Shown piece by piece: positions 11,572 through 24,794 of a stretch of DNA of 64,000 bases. Below the pieces are notes generated by a model. It ran no database searches. It was not told the origin of the DNA and was given only the letters and a program-made list of their open reading frames with translations. The DNA comes from Magnolia sinica (lineage: Eukaryota > Streptophyta > Magnoliopsida > Magnoliales > Magnoliaceae). Position 1 is the stretch's first letter, and each line of letters starts with the position of its first letter. The stretch is taken from contig NC_080574.1 in the NCBI RefSeq assembly GCF_029962835.1, positions 23,410,001-23,474,000 on the forward strand, written 5' to 3'. The position numbers and the translations under genes are program-made.

Positions 11572-13255
11572 CATCTCCCCCAGCAATGAAGAAGGAAAAG
11601 CAATGTCTTTGGTTTCAGGTATGTACAATAAGACCATTATTCTACAGTTCAAACCATTCATTTGATGGGCCTCACCATGGATGGGTCATTAACCAAAAAT
11701 CTCTCACATTAAAAGATCCTAGCCATTCAATCCTTAGCCATATTTTTTAAACATGTATTTACATGTCACATCAAGATTAGGGACGTCCAAGAAAAAATTT
11801 CGATCACCTCAGGGCCCATTAGATCAACCATCTTGATCACCAATACATGGACCTCATTCCCACATACTAAGGATCTAAGAGTACTCTGCATGTCTTCTTA
11901 AGGTTGAAGATCATGTGATTTTGCAAATGAGAAACCATCCTTCCGATAAGAATTTTGGGGTGGGAATTATGTCACGTGTTAGTGATATCTAGGCCATTTA
12001 GTAAGTGGATTCTATTGTAGTTTAATCAAACACGAGACCACGTGTGTTAACAAGTGGTCCTTATTTGATCAAACAAGTACAATTAAGATAGTGTGAGTGT
12101 GCTAGAATTATACTCAACTCAAGTTTAATTGAAACGCTTACAACCCTCGATGCCAAATGATTCATACGATCAGACGTATGAAGCTTTATTTGAATGTCCA
12201 ACCACCAATGTTGCAGCGATCGAGTAATTTAGATGATGAGAGTTAATCTTTGTGAATAAGATTTTTTTTTTTTTGTCTTTGAGCTAAGAACTTTTCATTC
12301 AATGGTGATCGTAGGCCTTATGTTTCTCAGTAATACACTAATAGAGTAAGAGAATAAAAAATTAAGATTGGTCATCAATTTTTATTGATTTACTTTGAAG
12401 ATCATTATAATCAGCATAAACATAAAATAAGTAAATAAAAATAAAAGATGAATACATGCGATCACTTGTGTGGACAAATAATTGAGGTGAATGGTTAGCA
12501 GGATGTAACCGAGGTGATCTTCCAAGTATGGACTCAGTTGATTGGAATCTGACAATGGTAGGTCATTGATATTTACAGTAATTTTATGCATATTGTAGCC
12601 ATTGCATTAGATAACAATGATCAAAACTATGCTAAACTCCATACATTCTATAGCAAGGTTGGACATAAGTTGAGGGATCTAAAACTAAAACTTAGACAAG
12701 ACAACATTATACATTAAGAGGTTGTGTGTGATGTCTCATTTAGTGCTTAAGCTCTTCATTGTGTGCTTGTTATATAGATTGGGAGGGCAGCAACTATAAT
12801 TGGTTTTCCTTGCCAGCTCAAGATCTTTAAAGTTTACAGGATCAATCCATATTACCCTCGGACACATATTCCTCATCACATCCCTTGAAGTATTTTTAAT
12901 TTGGGAGAAACCCACTTCTTGAACCTTGTAGTCGTTATGAAGGCACTAATCATCTCTAGAAAGTTTTATTATTATTATTTTAGTATTTGATTTTGTGAGA
13001 TGGCCTTGCCAAGCATATCTGAATTGCGATGTGTTTCTTATCTCGGTAGATCTTTATAAACTTGTCAAGCATACTGCTTGACCACATATGTCACTCATGC
13101 GAAGGTTGTATGTCCTTTATTGTAGTGTCTCATCTAGTTGTTCTGCTTTTGGTAGGTTACTCTGAACAGTCCTATTTTTTATAAGTTAAGTGTCGTTGAA
13201 TGATATTGGGGAACATATCATCTAAGCGTGACTAAAATTTCTTCCATTATTTATA
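11572..13255. other. Gene-free spacer
   Basis: Moderately AT-rich sequence with no recognisable protein, RNA gene or clear element ends. 11272-11316, at the edge of the preceding element, contains a TGATACACAGGCACT word also found in the MITE family at 47014 and 52521. Confidence 0.45.
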
Positions 13256-13449
13256 CATAGTATTAGAGCTCGGCATGGGACGACTCGACTTGACTAACTC
13301 GACTTGTCCGACTCTTTCGAACCCGACTCGATGAGAACTGAATGGGTGAGTCGGTCTGAATCGAGTACGCTTTGCCCAATCCAAACTCGAACCAAGTCGA
13401 GTCCGAGTTACCAAGTAACTCGATCCAAAACCCGACTCGACTCGGATTC

Positions 13450-13497
<48 letters not shown>

Positions 13498-13894
13498 CCC
13501 TAGTTTTTAAGTATCCCTAAACCTACCCCCACACCCAACCCTAATCTAAACCCAAACTCTCTGTCTCCCTCCCTCATCCTCCTCTTCTTCAAAATCTGGT
13601 GGCTACCCACCACCCTCCTCATCCTCCTCCTCCTCTCTCTCTCTCTCTCTCCTCTCCACTCCCTCCCTCCCTCCCTTGATCCGACTCGGTGCCAACTCAA
13701 CTTGACTTGTACTTTTGATCGGTTCAAACTTGGTCCGGATCAGTCTAGGGCATACCAGACACGGATTGGGTCAGGCTTGCTGGACTTGGTATCGAGTCGA
13801 TTCGAGTTCGGGTCAAGCATATTTCAAAACCAAATCGAGTTGGGTCAGCCCTAACTCAGTCTGACTTGACTCGATGCCCAACTCTACATAGTAC
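13256..13894. mobile_element. Non-autonomous hAT-type element (family A, copy 2)
   Basis: The ends TAGAGCTCGGCATG (13264) and the reverse complement of ATGCCCAACTCTA (ending 13886) match family A. The 8-bp flanks CATAGTAT (13256-13263) and CATAGTAC (13887-13894) differ at one base. The subterminal zones are dense in ACTCGACTCG/TCGAGTCGAG-type words. The core holds a (TG)n run and a CT-rich tract. The length of about 623 bp makes it a shorter sibling of the 10420-11563 element. Confidence 0.8.
13452..13495. repeat. (GT)n microsatellite
   Basis: About 22 GT units within the hAT-type element. A shorter (CT)n run follows near 13631-13651. Confidence 0.95.
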
Positions 13895-14599
13895 CATCAC
13901 GGGTGTAAACAAGTTACATCATAAATGGCCAAAAGATTAGGTTGGTTCATTCCCAGGGTAAACGACACATACACATTGAAATAGACAATACCAGTCTTCT
14001 CTTTTTTTCACAGCGATACATTTTTCTCATAAGCATGACCCATCTGTTGACCTTACCTGCGCGTTTCCTTGACCCAGAGCACGTCCACAGTAGAAACTAA
14101 CTTATGAATGATCCAGATCTCATACACGTGTGAGACATTGGCATTTGTGCTATGAAAAGGATATGACCTATCTTAGGGGCCATGTTCCCATTGCAAGGAA
14201 TTCCTGTAGGCACTCGTGTCACCTTAACATCCGTACCTCATTTTTCACCGGAACAACCTGGTTTTCGTTATAGGGCACTCCTGATTCTCATCAATGTTTA
14301 TGGTCTATTCATTTGCTTTCAGTCCTTACAGAAACGGTGATCAACACCATTGATCTGATGGACCTGGCCACAAATTAACCAACCCCTGCTTGAATTATAC
14401 AATTATAACATTTTCATGTGCAAGCCACAAAATTGAAATTTAATGGATTAGAGAACAATACAGTAATGATTCCATATTCCATCTGAGGAAGGCCAAACTT
14501 GTGTTTCAGTCAGGGAGATTTTGACATGGTCCATCACGGTAGGGATCATCAAATCAACCGTTTGGATGGGAGAACGATAGGTCCCAATTATGCAAACGG
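13895..14599. other. Gene-free spacer
   Basis: No gene or element ends recognised between the hAT-type element and the next fold-back element. Confidence 0.45.
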
Positions 14600-16167
14600 G
14601 TCCATCAGGAGCGGATTAGGTGTGGTCCGGCCTCACGCAAGACAGTGTAGCCCTTACCGTGGGGCCCACTATGATGGATGTATGCTATATCCACGCCATC
14701 CATCCATTTTTTCAGATCATTTTACATCTTCCAAAAAGATCCAATTCTCAGGTGGACCATAAAATAGGAAACAATGATGATCGACCTTTAATGGGTTACG
14801 AAAGTTTTGGATCAAGTTGATATTTATATTTTCCTTTCATCCAGGTTTCTGTGACCTTATCAATACAGTTGTGTGCAAATAAACATTCCAAAACATTACA
14901 TTGGGTCCTAGGAAGTTTTTAAGGGCGTGTTTAGATCACAGGCCCAAAACGTACTATATTGTTTTATTTTAAAATAATACATTATCTTGTGTTTGAATTA
15001 GATTTGAAATCCGATATACATTAGCAGCCCATATACATCTCCGAACCAAAAACGGATGGGCACGCATCTCTGTTCTAACATGTACTCAGACAACGAATCT
15101 GCAAAGAACCCCAATTTACTATCAGAACCTTAGTCTTCAAAGAAAAACCCAAATTTTTGTAACCAATCAAACCCATTACAAGACCATAATCCCACTTTGC
15201 CCCATCACACTCTCAATCAACCAAAGACGCTAAAACAAATCAAATCTAATCCCGCTTTGCCCCATCACACTCTCAATCATCCAAAGAGGGATTTTGAATT
15301 CCACCCCCTTCAAATAGCTACTTCCATCTCAAAAAGGCAGCTTGTTCATAGCAGAAATTTGCGAAAGCAATCAAAGGAAACAATGATATTTTTTAACGAA
15401 TTCAGCAATGTTGGGGTGGAATTATCAACATTAAGGGTTTAAATGCCAGAAAAAACAAGGAATTAGGGTTTTTTCAATGGAGAGACCTGCTCGGACTTTG
15501 GAATCAAGCTCCTTGTGCTGGAGGAGCTTTTTCCGATACTAACTGACGACGTTGCGGCGACGCACTGCCTCTTCTCCATCGTTCATCTTCAGATCGATGT
15601 TTAATAATTAATCATATTTTTAAAAAAAAAAATTGAGAGACAGAGAGGTTGCTTTGGAGAAGGGTAACGAAAGAAGAAAAGCAGGGCTGTTGGAATATTT
15701 TTAGAGGGGATGAGATACAGTAGAGCCAGAAGAACTGTGAAATGGTAGAGCCATCTCTCCACAGGATAAATGATTAGAAGATGTGCAAATCAGGGGACTT
15801 TTCGCATTAGGGAGTCCGTTCCTTGAACAAACATTGAATTTGGTGAATCCATTGATTACATTAATTTCCATACCAAACATTCTACTGATCAATGATAATG
15901 CTCATGGATACAGTGTACAATGTCCGGAGTATATGCATTATACAGTATTACATCGCAATACAATACTATACGCGAATCCAAACATGCCCTAATGGTAGGG
16001 TGTTCAAGCAACACTGTTTCCTATGGTATGGTCCACCTGAGAATTAGATCTTCTTCATTTTTGGTCTCATGCCATATCTGGAAAAACGGATGGATGGCAT
16101 GGATATAGAATGGATGCATCAAGGTGGGCCCCATGGCAAGGGCCGCACCTAATCTGCACCCGCCATC
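14600..16167. mobile_element. Fold-back MITE interrupted by a nested Harbinger-type element
   Basis: The left end (GAGCGGATTAGGTGTGG near 14609) and the reverse complement of the right end (GGGTGCAGATTAGGTGCGG near 16161) are inverted, and CCATCAG follows both flanks (about 14602 and 16162). The arms carry the GTGGGGCCCACTATGATGG and CATCAAGGTGGGCCCC blocks of the fold-back class. Joining the sequence across the nested insert at 14923-15989 restores the usual arm wording (GAAGTTTTTAA then TGGTAGGGTGTTCAA), which confirms the nesting order. Confidence 0.7.
14920..15992. mobile_element. PIF/Harbinger-type non-autonomous element, nested
   Basis: The ends GGGCGTGTTTAGAT (14923) and the reverse complement of the right end, GGGCATGTTTGGATTC (ending 15989), are inverted, with the 3-bp duplication TAA at 14920-14922 and 15990-15992. 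That duplication is the hallmark of PIF/Harbinger. It is about 1067 bp long with no transposase frame. The interior contains a partly repeated CCCATCACACTCTCAATCA segment (about 15200 and 15260) and a GAATTAGGGTTTTTTC leader-like stretch near 15460 that could be captured sequence. That last point is speculative. Confidence 0.8.
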
Positions 16168-18480
16168 AGACAACCTACATGCCCGGAGGCTCGAGGCCAT
16201 ATCTCCTTTTACGCTTCATTTCTCTAAAAAAAAATTAGTAATAAATTAACCGCCCGTAGATTTATACACAAACCTAACCAGCTCCAAGGGTCGGGTTGGT
16301 TCCAATAGAAGTTCGTTCAAACCAAAAAGCTTGGCTTGGTTTAGCTCAGATAGACTCCACTTGATATGGCTCATAGATTACATGTACACTGTTTTCTATG
16401 TTGTTATCCATTAGAGCTTTAGATATAATTCAATTTTGAGATCATGTCCTAAAATGACATGCAAAACCGGATAGACATAGATCGCATGGATTATATATAT
16501 ATATGGCGACATGAATAATACATGATACATATACATAATGCATACTATTTGCTCATTTTGTCCACTCAAACTTTGAATACGATTCAATTTTGGATAATGT
16601 CTTAAAATAATACACAGAAAAGGACGAACATGGTGGTGTGTGTGTGTGTGTGTGATGGCGGGCCCACAAAGTTTAATCAGTATGTTAAAGCAGGATTGAA
16701 TTGGCTAGTGACCCCATAGCGGGTGTCCAAGCTCCATGGCCCCATTATGATATTGTTTATTTAACAAAAGAAATAAGTACCAATTTGAACTTTGCTCAAT
16801 TTGGCTCAACTCGGATAATTGAACCAAATCAAATCAAACTTAAGCTTGTATAATGTGGACCAAATCAAGTTTAGGCTCGAAGCTCGGCTCATGTAAAGCT
16901 CAAAGAAGGCGTGACATAAATAAATGAAACCAAAATTGGTTCAAACTCGTCTCTGCCCACCCCTGCATACAAGTGGGCCCTACCTTTCAGTAATAGGAGC
17001 CATTCATCTGGAGGGCCACACCATAAGATGGGGTATACTTCGGCATGCCTGCTACCGCTATCCCAGCCATCAGATTTGGGCTTTCCCAGTGGAACATGCA
17101 CCCACGGTTCCCATTTACCGGGGGCACAATCAGACGGTTAAGATCATCTAATGGAGCAAACCACACGAGGCTTACTTGAGTATTGGATCTACCTCGTTTG
17201 GACTCGTGTCTTTGCATGATCTGGCAAAATGGATGGACAAAGTCGATCTCACAAACACCCCGGTGTTCCCACCAATCTTCCCACTGCAGGAATTTCTTAT
17301 AATCGAGATCGCAGGCAATCCACGTCCCTTCGGATGAAGGGACACCATGAAACTCGGGCCATTCCAAAACTCATGTGGGCCACACCACGTGAATATATTC
17401 ATATTGTACATTGCTAACTGAATTGGTTTCCACCTGAGTTACAGGATGAGATGAGGATCTAAGATGAACAGAAAAATTCATACCAGATGCACGGTTTGGA
17501 TTCCACATAGACATCATGGGTGGGCCCCACACATCTCCAACGTATGATTACATTCAAACATGTGTGACCACTCTGCCCATCAGTGGGATGTTGCATCCCA
17601 CCATGGCCAAAGAATCATATGGGATTTGTAACTTTTTAATTTGTGGAATACAAATGGACGGCCAGGAAGCGACTTATCAACTTGAGTCCCACTCACAGAA
17701 TTTCAAAGTTGCGTCAAATGGGCCACAAGCACTGATTCAAATGAACACTTCTTAAGATAATTGAAAAGCAATCCCTTCGATAAAAATTGGGTTTTGTTTA
17801 AGTCCATATGCATTTCCCTTTTTGACTTAATCACATTACAAAATTAGATGGGATGGCTTAAAAGAAGAGGAAGATCTTTCCCTAAGCTTGGGTTTGTCTA
17901 TTTCCTCCCTTTCAAGCAACCCCTTGTAATTGCTTTTTGAAGCCTAAGTATGAAATTTGATATAATTGCATTTCCATAAAGTGAGATTCTTTTAATAATT
18001 AATGAATTAACTAGTCCAAAACATCATAAATCAAAGTAAGGACGGTTCAAATAATACAGATTTTCTTCCATGTCATTATCCTTGGGGAATATTTTAATGG
18101 CGACGTAGACGTAATCAACCATAGTCTAAGCATATATCATTAAATCTATAACAATCAAGTCTTTCCATCTTTTTTCTTCAAGAAAAGAAAAAGGGAGGAT
18201 AGATGAATGGTCAAGATTTATGGAGGAATAAATAATATATATGAGAAATTATATGATCAAATCCACACAAATCAAGATTACCCATTGAGTGAAAGGTCTG
18301 TTTTGAGAGTTGTGATGGCTAGAAAACTAATTAAATCACCCTTATTTCCATGATGAGATATAGACCATGTTTTGATGTAACCACAGTTTAAAAACTCGGT
18401 TAAAAATTTTATTTATTTATTATTATTTTTTTAAAAGACTCAATCAGATTTCTTGGCAACTAGAGAGACTACATCTGGTA
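16168..18480. other. Gene-free repeat-rich spacer
   Basis: The region contains a GGCTTGGTTTAGCTCAG / CTCGAAGCTCGGCTC-type zone (16270-16900), a short (TG)n at about 16631-16652, and GTGGGCCC-type fold-back pieces at 16970-17150 and 17380-17540. The 126-residue minus-strand frame at 16987-17367 has no recognisable domain and lies within repeat sequence. Confidence 0.45.
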
Positions 18481-18790
18481 ATGACTAGGTCAAAACTGGA
18501 GTTTACCCGCACTCGACTCGACAGAACTCAAAAAAAAAAATTCTATTACTTGACTCGACTTGACACAACTCGATATTATTTATATATTATCTATTTTTGT
18601 AAATATCTAATAACTTTAATAAAAAAAAAAAAAGAAAGAAAGAAAGAAAGAAAGAAAAAGAAAGAAAGAAAGAAACTAAACTAGTACTAGTACTAGTAGT
18701 AGTATTAGCTTTGGAGAAACTCGCCCGAGTTTTTTGAGTAGCCTGGACTCGACTAGGTTTGATAAGAGTCAAGGTTTTTTTTTTTTTTTA
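18481..18790. repeat. ACTCGACTCGAC-rich repeat with (AAAG)n
   Basis: Short ACTCGACTCG words at both sides resemble the subterminal zone of the family A hAT-type elements, and the middle is an A-run followed by (AAAG)n at 18621-18675. Proper terminal repeats and a target duplication were not found, so it may be a degraded relative. Confidence 0.5.
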
Positions 18791-18849
18791 AAAAAAACTA
18801 TAGAGAAACGTGCCAATGTACAGGCTCATACACATGTTAGGATAAATAC

Positions 18850-18996
18850 ATGTGTACAACCCCGCAGCTGTTTATAGCTTATGGCTCAACATGAGCTCAT
18901 GGGTTCGAGCACCCTTTGTGGTGTGAGTGCATGGGCATTTGTAGGTTGTACGAGTTCGTGTGGAAATAGAAAAGAAAAGAAAAGAAAAGAAAAACA
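18850..18996 (+). mobile_element. Probable tRNA-derived SINE
   Basis: A weak A box (TAGCTTATGGCTCAACATGAG region, about 18871) and a good B box (GGGTTCGAGCACC, about 18901) precede a 3' (AAAAG)n tail at about 18967-18991. No target duplication was found. Boundaries are approximate. Confidence 0.55.
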
Positions 18997-21900
18997 CCTT
19001 AAAGCTATCTCAATGGAATACACGTGATTTCCAGCTTGACCCATAATTCAGATAAGGGAACAATGGGGGACATTGTGGAGGAAGTGCCCACCATAGAAAC
19101 TTTCAGATGGAATGTCATGGTATTGTGTATATGTCATCCAATCCAATCATCAGGTGGACGTGACGTGAATGAAGTGGCCCAATGAAAAGCAAGCCATTTC
19201 AAAATGTAGGTGGGCCACAGCAAGTGAATAAATAGTTTTTGTACGTGACTGTAGATTGCTCCATGTGGTATGTTCTACCTGAGTTTTTGATGCAGATGAT
19301 TCTTGGGATGACTGGGCCCCACACAGCTTGAGCATTCCCCTCTTAAAAGAATGAAATAAAAAGGCAGAATACTTAAAAGTTATGGTAGAAAGATGTGGAT
19401 AAAAGGAAAATTCTAAGAAGGTATGTAAGTTGTGTTATGGATAATGGGTGTATTGAAATGCGTGGTGCAAAGGAGAGAGAGATAGATAGGTAGGTAGATG
19501 CATGGATATCCATAATAAAGATAAATACGGGCTGTCACTGATTGAGATGGATGTATGTTGATAAGGGATTCGGATTCGGGTTTTTGAAAAGTGTGATCTA
19601 AGTGTCATCAAAACCATTTATTTTGGTGGCCCAGCTCACTCCAATTGCTGCAGTACATCTCTCTCTCTCTCTCTCTCTCTCTCTCAGATTCCCATCACCA
19701 AAATGTATGTCCTTGTTACAATTAAAATACGTGCCATGTTTTAACCGTACATTCAAATGTAGGTTGTCCTGGCTATCCAAATCTGTGTTCTTGTACCCAA
19801 ACAAATTGCTTCCATCTCATCCAGACCGTCCACGTTGTAGGGCCTATTCTGGATGAAAAACACACTGAATTGAACGATTCTAACCATCAAATAGATGGTT
19901 TAAAATAATCTGGAAGGATCATTCTATAGCTGTGAATTTAGCACGACGGTCCATTCATAGCAGAACCCATGATTTGGGTTGCCATGCATGTAAATACTAC
20001 TTTTATCCTCTAACGGTGGATATGACCAAGCATACCCAGGCCCTCCGTTCATACAAGTGGGGTCCGCTTTTAAGTGATCCACACGGTTGATCAGATGGGC
20101 GGTATAGTGGATACATAATGCCACAAAAATCTTATTCACCGGGCAATCCAGCGATTCCTCTGGTGCCCTGAAAATAGACGGTTGAGAAAAGGCCTAAAGC
20201 AAAACTTCCACGGTAGACTGGTGGAAGGCCAAAGATCAGTGTCTATCTTCGAATGCAAACTCTATTCAATGAGTGATCCATTAGATCAACAATCTGAACC
20301 GTCCGTTAGGTTCAACCCACTTTTAGTGGGCTACCTAAAAAACCTCAGATCGATAAGAGAAATATTTACATCCGATCAATGCCGTACATTAAATAGAGTT
20401 CACTTAGGATGGGCTTGGATCCATCCGATCCATGCCGTACATTCAACAGAGTACATTCAATCTCGAGGGCCCATTTTGATCGGATGACCACAACCATCCA
20501 TCAGTAATAGGCCAATGTTTGGAAGGTGAGCATCCTCCAATGACTATGAGCTTTCCAAAAAGACCTCATGAATACTGTGGCGAATCTAATAGCGGTCCAG
20601 ATCACTGGTTAGACTGTCCACGTGTTCTGTAGTGCACCAAGAGCCTCGATTGCACACTTGCCACTGAGGTCTGAGGACCACGACGAGATATTCCCAGATC
20701 TTATATTGAAAGGGATGTTAATAACAAGAAAATTCCAAGCTCTTTTCTTTTAATCTATTTAATTAAATTATAGGGTTATTTATTTTGTGTTGAAAAGGGA
20801 AGATTCGAATTAGAAAAGTTAAAAATAAAAATAAAAAAAACATTTAAATGATCACGTTAGAGAAATGCTCCAATGCTCTCATGTTACTGTATAAGTTATT
20901 GTGCTCCTATTTGCATCGGTTCACTTGGACACTCTGATCTACTGATCTAAACTGTCCATTAAGTCCAGAGGACATTTCATGCACTTTCACACAAAAATTG
21001 TACCGATTAGATGATCCAATCCAACCTTAATTTGGCCTCTTTTTTTTATATAGCCATCCTTTTTTCCCAGCATAACAAGGTCATTCTTTAGAATCCTAAG
21101 AATCAATGATGGGCCTAAAAATAGATGGATCAAATTGTGGATTGGACATATTTTTGTGTGAACAGTCTTGACTGTCCATATTAAAGGTCATTGATCAGAT
21201 GGTTAATATTTGTTGAATTAGTGTGGTGTTTACATGGCCATCCATAAAATGTTTATTGGACATAACGAACGATCTAGATCAATGTTTTGGACCATTGAAG
21301 TGTTCCATTGCAACTATAAGCCCTATAACTTATAAATGCTCTGCGAGCACTAGAACATTTCTCATTAGTTCTTTTAAAAAAAAAAAAAAAAAAATCTAAC
21401 GAAAGGTGGTAGTTTAATGTGTGTTTCGTTACTCCAAATTACAAGAAATATTATGAAATTTTGCACCGACTGATTAGTCATGAAATATCATATATTTCAC
21501 CCTTAAACATAGCATATCCACCACCAAATAAAAACATAATCAATTCATTTATGATGATATGGTGAAAATTTTAGCCAGGATTCCATAATGGGACTTATTA
21601 GTGGACAAAAAGGTAAAAAATCAGATAAAAAGGGACTTTAAATGAAGTGTTGTCGAATAAAGTATGAAGAATAAAATACTTTGGACGAAATCAAAGTGTC
21701 TTAGTGTGTGGTGATAGTTCACACCTTATACATGGACATCCAAGATTGTCCAAACATAGGCAGGTGACAGCACAAACTTTCCATTACCAAAGAAAAATGT
21801 TTATCTTTTACGTCTCCTTTGGATTGTAAGTTGCTTAAGATAAGTTACAAACGCCACAAATGACCTATCTTAGTTTTTACTTATTAAGAAAATAAATATG

Positions 21901-22290
21901 TTGGGTAAACAACTTACTTTTTAGCTTCTCCTCTCTTTCATCTTGCCTATGCCTCTCTTCAGCAACTTATGAAAAGTAGAAAATCTAAATAAATGAACTT
22001 TAAGTGCATAAGTAATTTTATGTAAAAAAGTTACTTATTGACTTTATTATAAATCAAATTTACTTATCTCAAATAAGCTACTTATCGTCAAGGTCTAAAT
22101 AAATCTTAACTGTAACTTTAACCTAGAAACCCTTGGAGTCTTAACATCTGTCATGAACATCATTGCCAATGAAAACGTAGCGTTTCACACTATTGGCTTG
22201 TCAATTCCTTGTAAACCATTGCATGGAATTTGAAATGTGAGTGGTAGCTCCTAAATCCAGCCACCTACAATTTTCAGGTGCATTAATTAG
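18997..22290. other. Gene-free spacer with microsatellite and repeat fragments
   Basis: No gene is seen. It holds GTGGGCCC-type fragments at 19060-19330, a (TC)n run at about 19659-19684, and a repeated word pair around GATCCATGCCGTACATT / GATCAATGCCGTACATT at 20374 and 20426. A poly-A run is near 21376-21393. Confidence 0.45.
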
Positions 22291-22985
22291 ACTTAAGGGC
22301 CATTTAGATGGGAGTAAATGAAGGTAAATGGAGTAAATAGGAGTAAATAGAGTTAAATGAAGTATGTTTGGAGGAGAATAAATGCATGGAAATAAAATGA
22401 AATAAGAGTAAGAGAGGATTTGAAAGTAAATGGGGTGCAATGCCTTTTTGAGCTCCTTGGAAAGTTACACGAGTGCCACTACGTATACGTCCACCATACA
22501 TATGGCGCACACAAATGACACTCCCAAACAATCTAATTATCAACTAGATTACCAAAATCACACCAATAAAATGATCCAAACCGCCCAAAGGTTAACTATC
22601 TAAATGGATGGTTAAAAAAATGTTAACAAGTTGCTTGTTCATGATCCTTAAAGTTGTGGCCTACCTGAAGCTCAAAATTTCTTCTTTTTTAAGCTAAAGT
22701 AAATATTTCAATGGGCTTATCATAATCATTTTATAAAGTATCACATATGTACAATGTTTTGAAATATTAAAGTTGCTTTGGAATATCATATAAAGTCCCA
22801 TTAATATATTGAAAAATTCCAATGCATTCTAATTCTTTTCATTTACTCTCATCCAAACATAATATTTGGATTTAAAATGCATTTCATTTACTCCCATCCA
22901 AACACAACTAGGTAAGCCATTTACTTCCAATTCATTTTCCTCTAATTTAATTTCTTATTCACCTCCATTTACAAGCTCCTAATCA
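22291..22985. mobile_element. MITE-like element rich in GGAGTAAATG words
   Basis: The left zone repeats GGAGTAAATG/AGTAAATAGG units (22308-22375) and the right zone repeats the complement, CATTTACTCCCATCC and CCATTTAC (22840-22975). The outer ends GGGCCATTTAGATGGGAG and GGAGCTTGTAAATGG (reverse complement) are weakly inverted. A longer relative in the opposite orientation is at 53180-54300. The family (possibly hAT) is uncertain, and no clean target duplication was found. Confidence 0.55.
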
Positions 22986-23818
22986 AGCTCATTCAAAATA
23001 GATGAGTGCATCATCCTTATATTTTACTACTAGTTTCCTTTTTACGGACATGATCCCACTGATAACTTTTAAAATGAAATATATGGTTCTTGATGATCTC
23101 ATCTCACTTTTGAAAGTTAAAACTGAAAGATACGTGGTGGACTGCATTTAATTTGGAAGATAATTGACACGACATGCATGTTTGTGACAGGAAATTTAAA
23201 AGCTCACATTAGAAAAATATCTCATTATGTTAAGCATGAATAAATTCCTCATATTATAAAATAATGCTAATCTTTATCCACTCAACGTGGTAGTCAATTA
23301 GATTACTCACGATGATGAGCTTAAATGTCAAACCTGATGTGAACCTAGTATAACGTCATAATCCATTTCTTTAAGCCGAGATTGCAACACGTGAATGGGT
23401 CTCATAACATGGGATTGGGTAGATGATAATAACACGGGCCCAAATAGCTCAGCATCTTTGTAGTAAGATGAATCCTTTGACATGATGCATTTAACATCAT
23501 CCGCCCCATTTTGTTTGACTCCTACCAAATGGTGAAATCCTTTGAATCCAACACCACCTATTTGGAAACAAATGTCACCTTATTGACCCTTAATGCATAG
23601 TAACAACAAAATTAAAGATTCCCTGTTCTTTCAATATAAGAAGAGGCGTGTTTCCTTAACTCTCACCATTTTAGTGGAGCACATAAACCATTTGATCCTC
23701 AAATCCCCATAAACTAGTATTCTACCTACTCCATTGCTTCTAGTGGACATTATCAATGTCCTTGGACAAGGAGACGGGGTTGTTGGGTCAATTGGGGTCA
23801 CTACACTTAAATTTTTGT
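22986..23818. other. Gene-free spacer
   Basis: No recognisable gene. Short minus-strand frames (23328-23528 and 23631-23876) lack domain signals. Confidence 0.45.
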
Positions 23819-23991
23819 CAGCATATAGTCTTTTTTTTTTTTTTTTTTTTTTACACACGCACACACCACCACACACTTACGCCATGGTGGGATTTCACCA
23901 CCTATGGGTACTGGAACCCTCAACCAGGTGTTGAAACTCCTGAGAGTCTACCACTGGAGTAAGAGTAAGGACCCTTTGCCAACATATAGTC
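23819..23991 (-). mobile_element. tRNA-derived SINE (family B copy 1) with target-site duplication
   Basis: Minus strand: GGGTCCTTACTC, an A box (CTCCAGTGGTAGACTC), a B box (GGGTTCCAGTACCC), then a TGGTGAAATCCCACC body and a GTGTGTGCGTGTGT-poly(A) end (poly-T at 23831-23852). Flanks CAGCATATAGTC (23819-23830) and CAACATATAGTC (23980-23991) differ at one base, giving a 12-bp duplication. Copies 2 and 3 are at 34652-34800 and 36971-37105. Confidence 0.8.
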
Positions 23992-24705
23992 AATCCCCAT
24001 ATAACCCTTTCAAGCTGCAACATGTCGCAAGTGACACCATGAGACATGATGGTGAAAGCACAACATAAAGATGTGTAGAAGCATCACACCATGAGCTGTG
24101 GTGATGAAAGCATAGTTGGTGATGTGGTGGTAACAGCATCACACCATGAAGGTATAAGATGCTAGATACAAGTGTCTCAATGAATTATTGCCATATGCAA
24201 AACACCTTATACCAAGTGGTTGAGATATTTAATAAACAGGCCATTAATTTCTCAATCCACTGCAAGTGATATAGGTTACAGCCTCTGTTCTTTGACGATT
24301 ATCAGTCCAAAAAGTAGGATAGGACAACATAGAATGCCACTATCAAACATATTAGCTATAGCTTTGAGTGATGTGCTCATGGTATCCAAGATCATGACGG
24401 TTCCTCCTCATTGATTTTTCATGGGATTCTTTAACGTGAATTGGTCATGAACCAATCTCCATCACTGAAAAAGAAAAGAAAAAGAATACAATGAAGCTGT
24501 AGATTATGCAAATTTGTAGGGTTTAACGGTTCTCAAATCGCAATGAAAGCATGTGCGATCCAAACCATCAGAAACCACACAGGTACTTGAAGGAAGAGGG
24601 ACGTGATCTAACACAATCCTCCATTAATTTATACTTAGCTCTTATACCAAATATTAATGTTTATTCCATAGGATCTTGTGCATGAGATTAGAGTAGATCT
24701 GATTT
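23992..24705. other. Gene-free spacer before the LINE
   Basis: No gene recognised. The sequence has repeated CACCATGA... words near 24035-24150. Confidence 0.45.
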
Positions 24706-24794
24706 TTCACATATATCATGCACACACTATATCTCAAATTCGTAATGGATGATCTCCACTCACTAATCATTAGGGTTTGTTGCGCCGCTCTCTC

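Noticed and set aside
16987-17367. 126-residue minus-strand frame as a gene
   Set aside because: It overlaps interspersed GTGGGCC-type repeat wording and has no recognisable domain.
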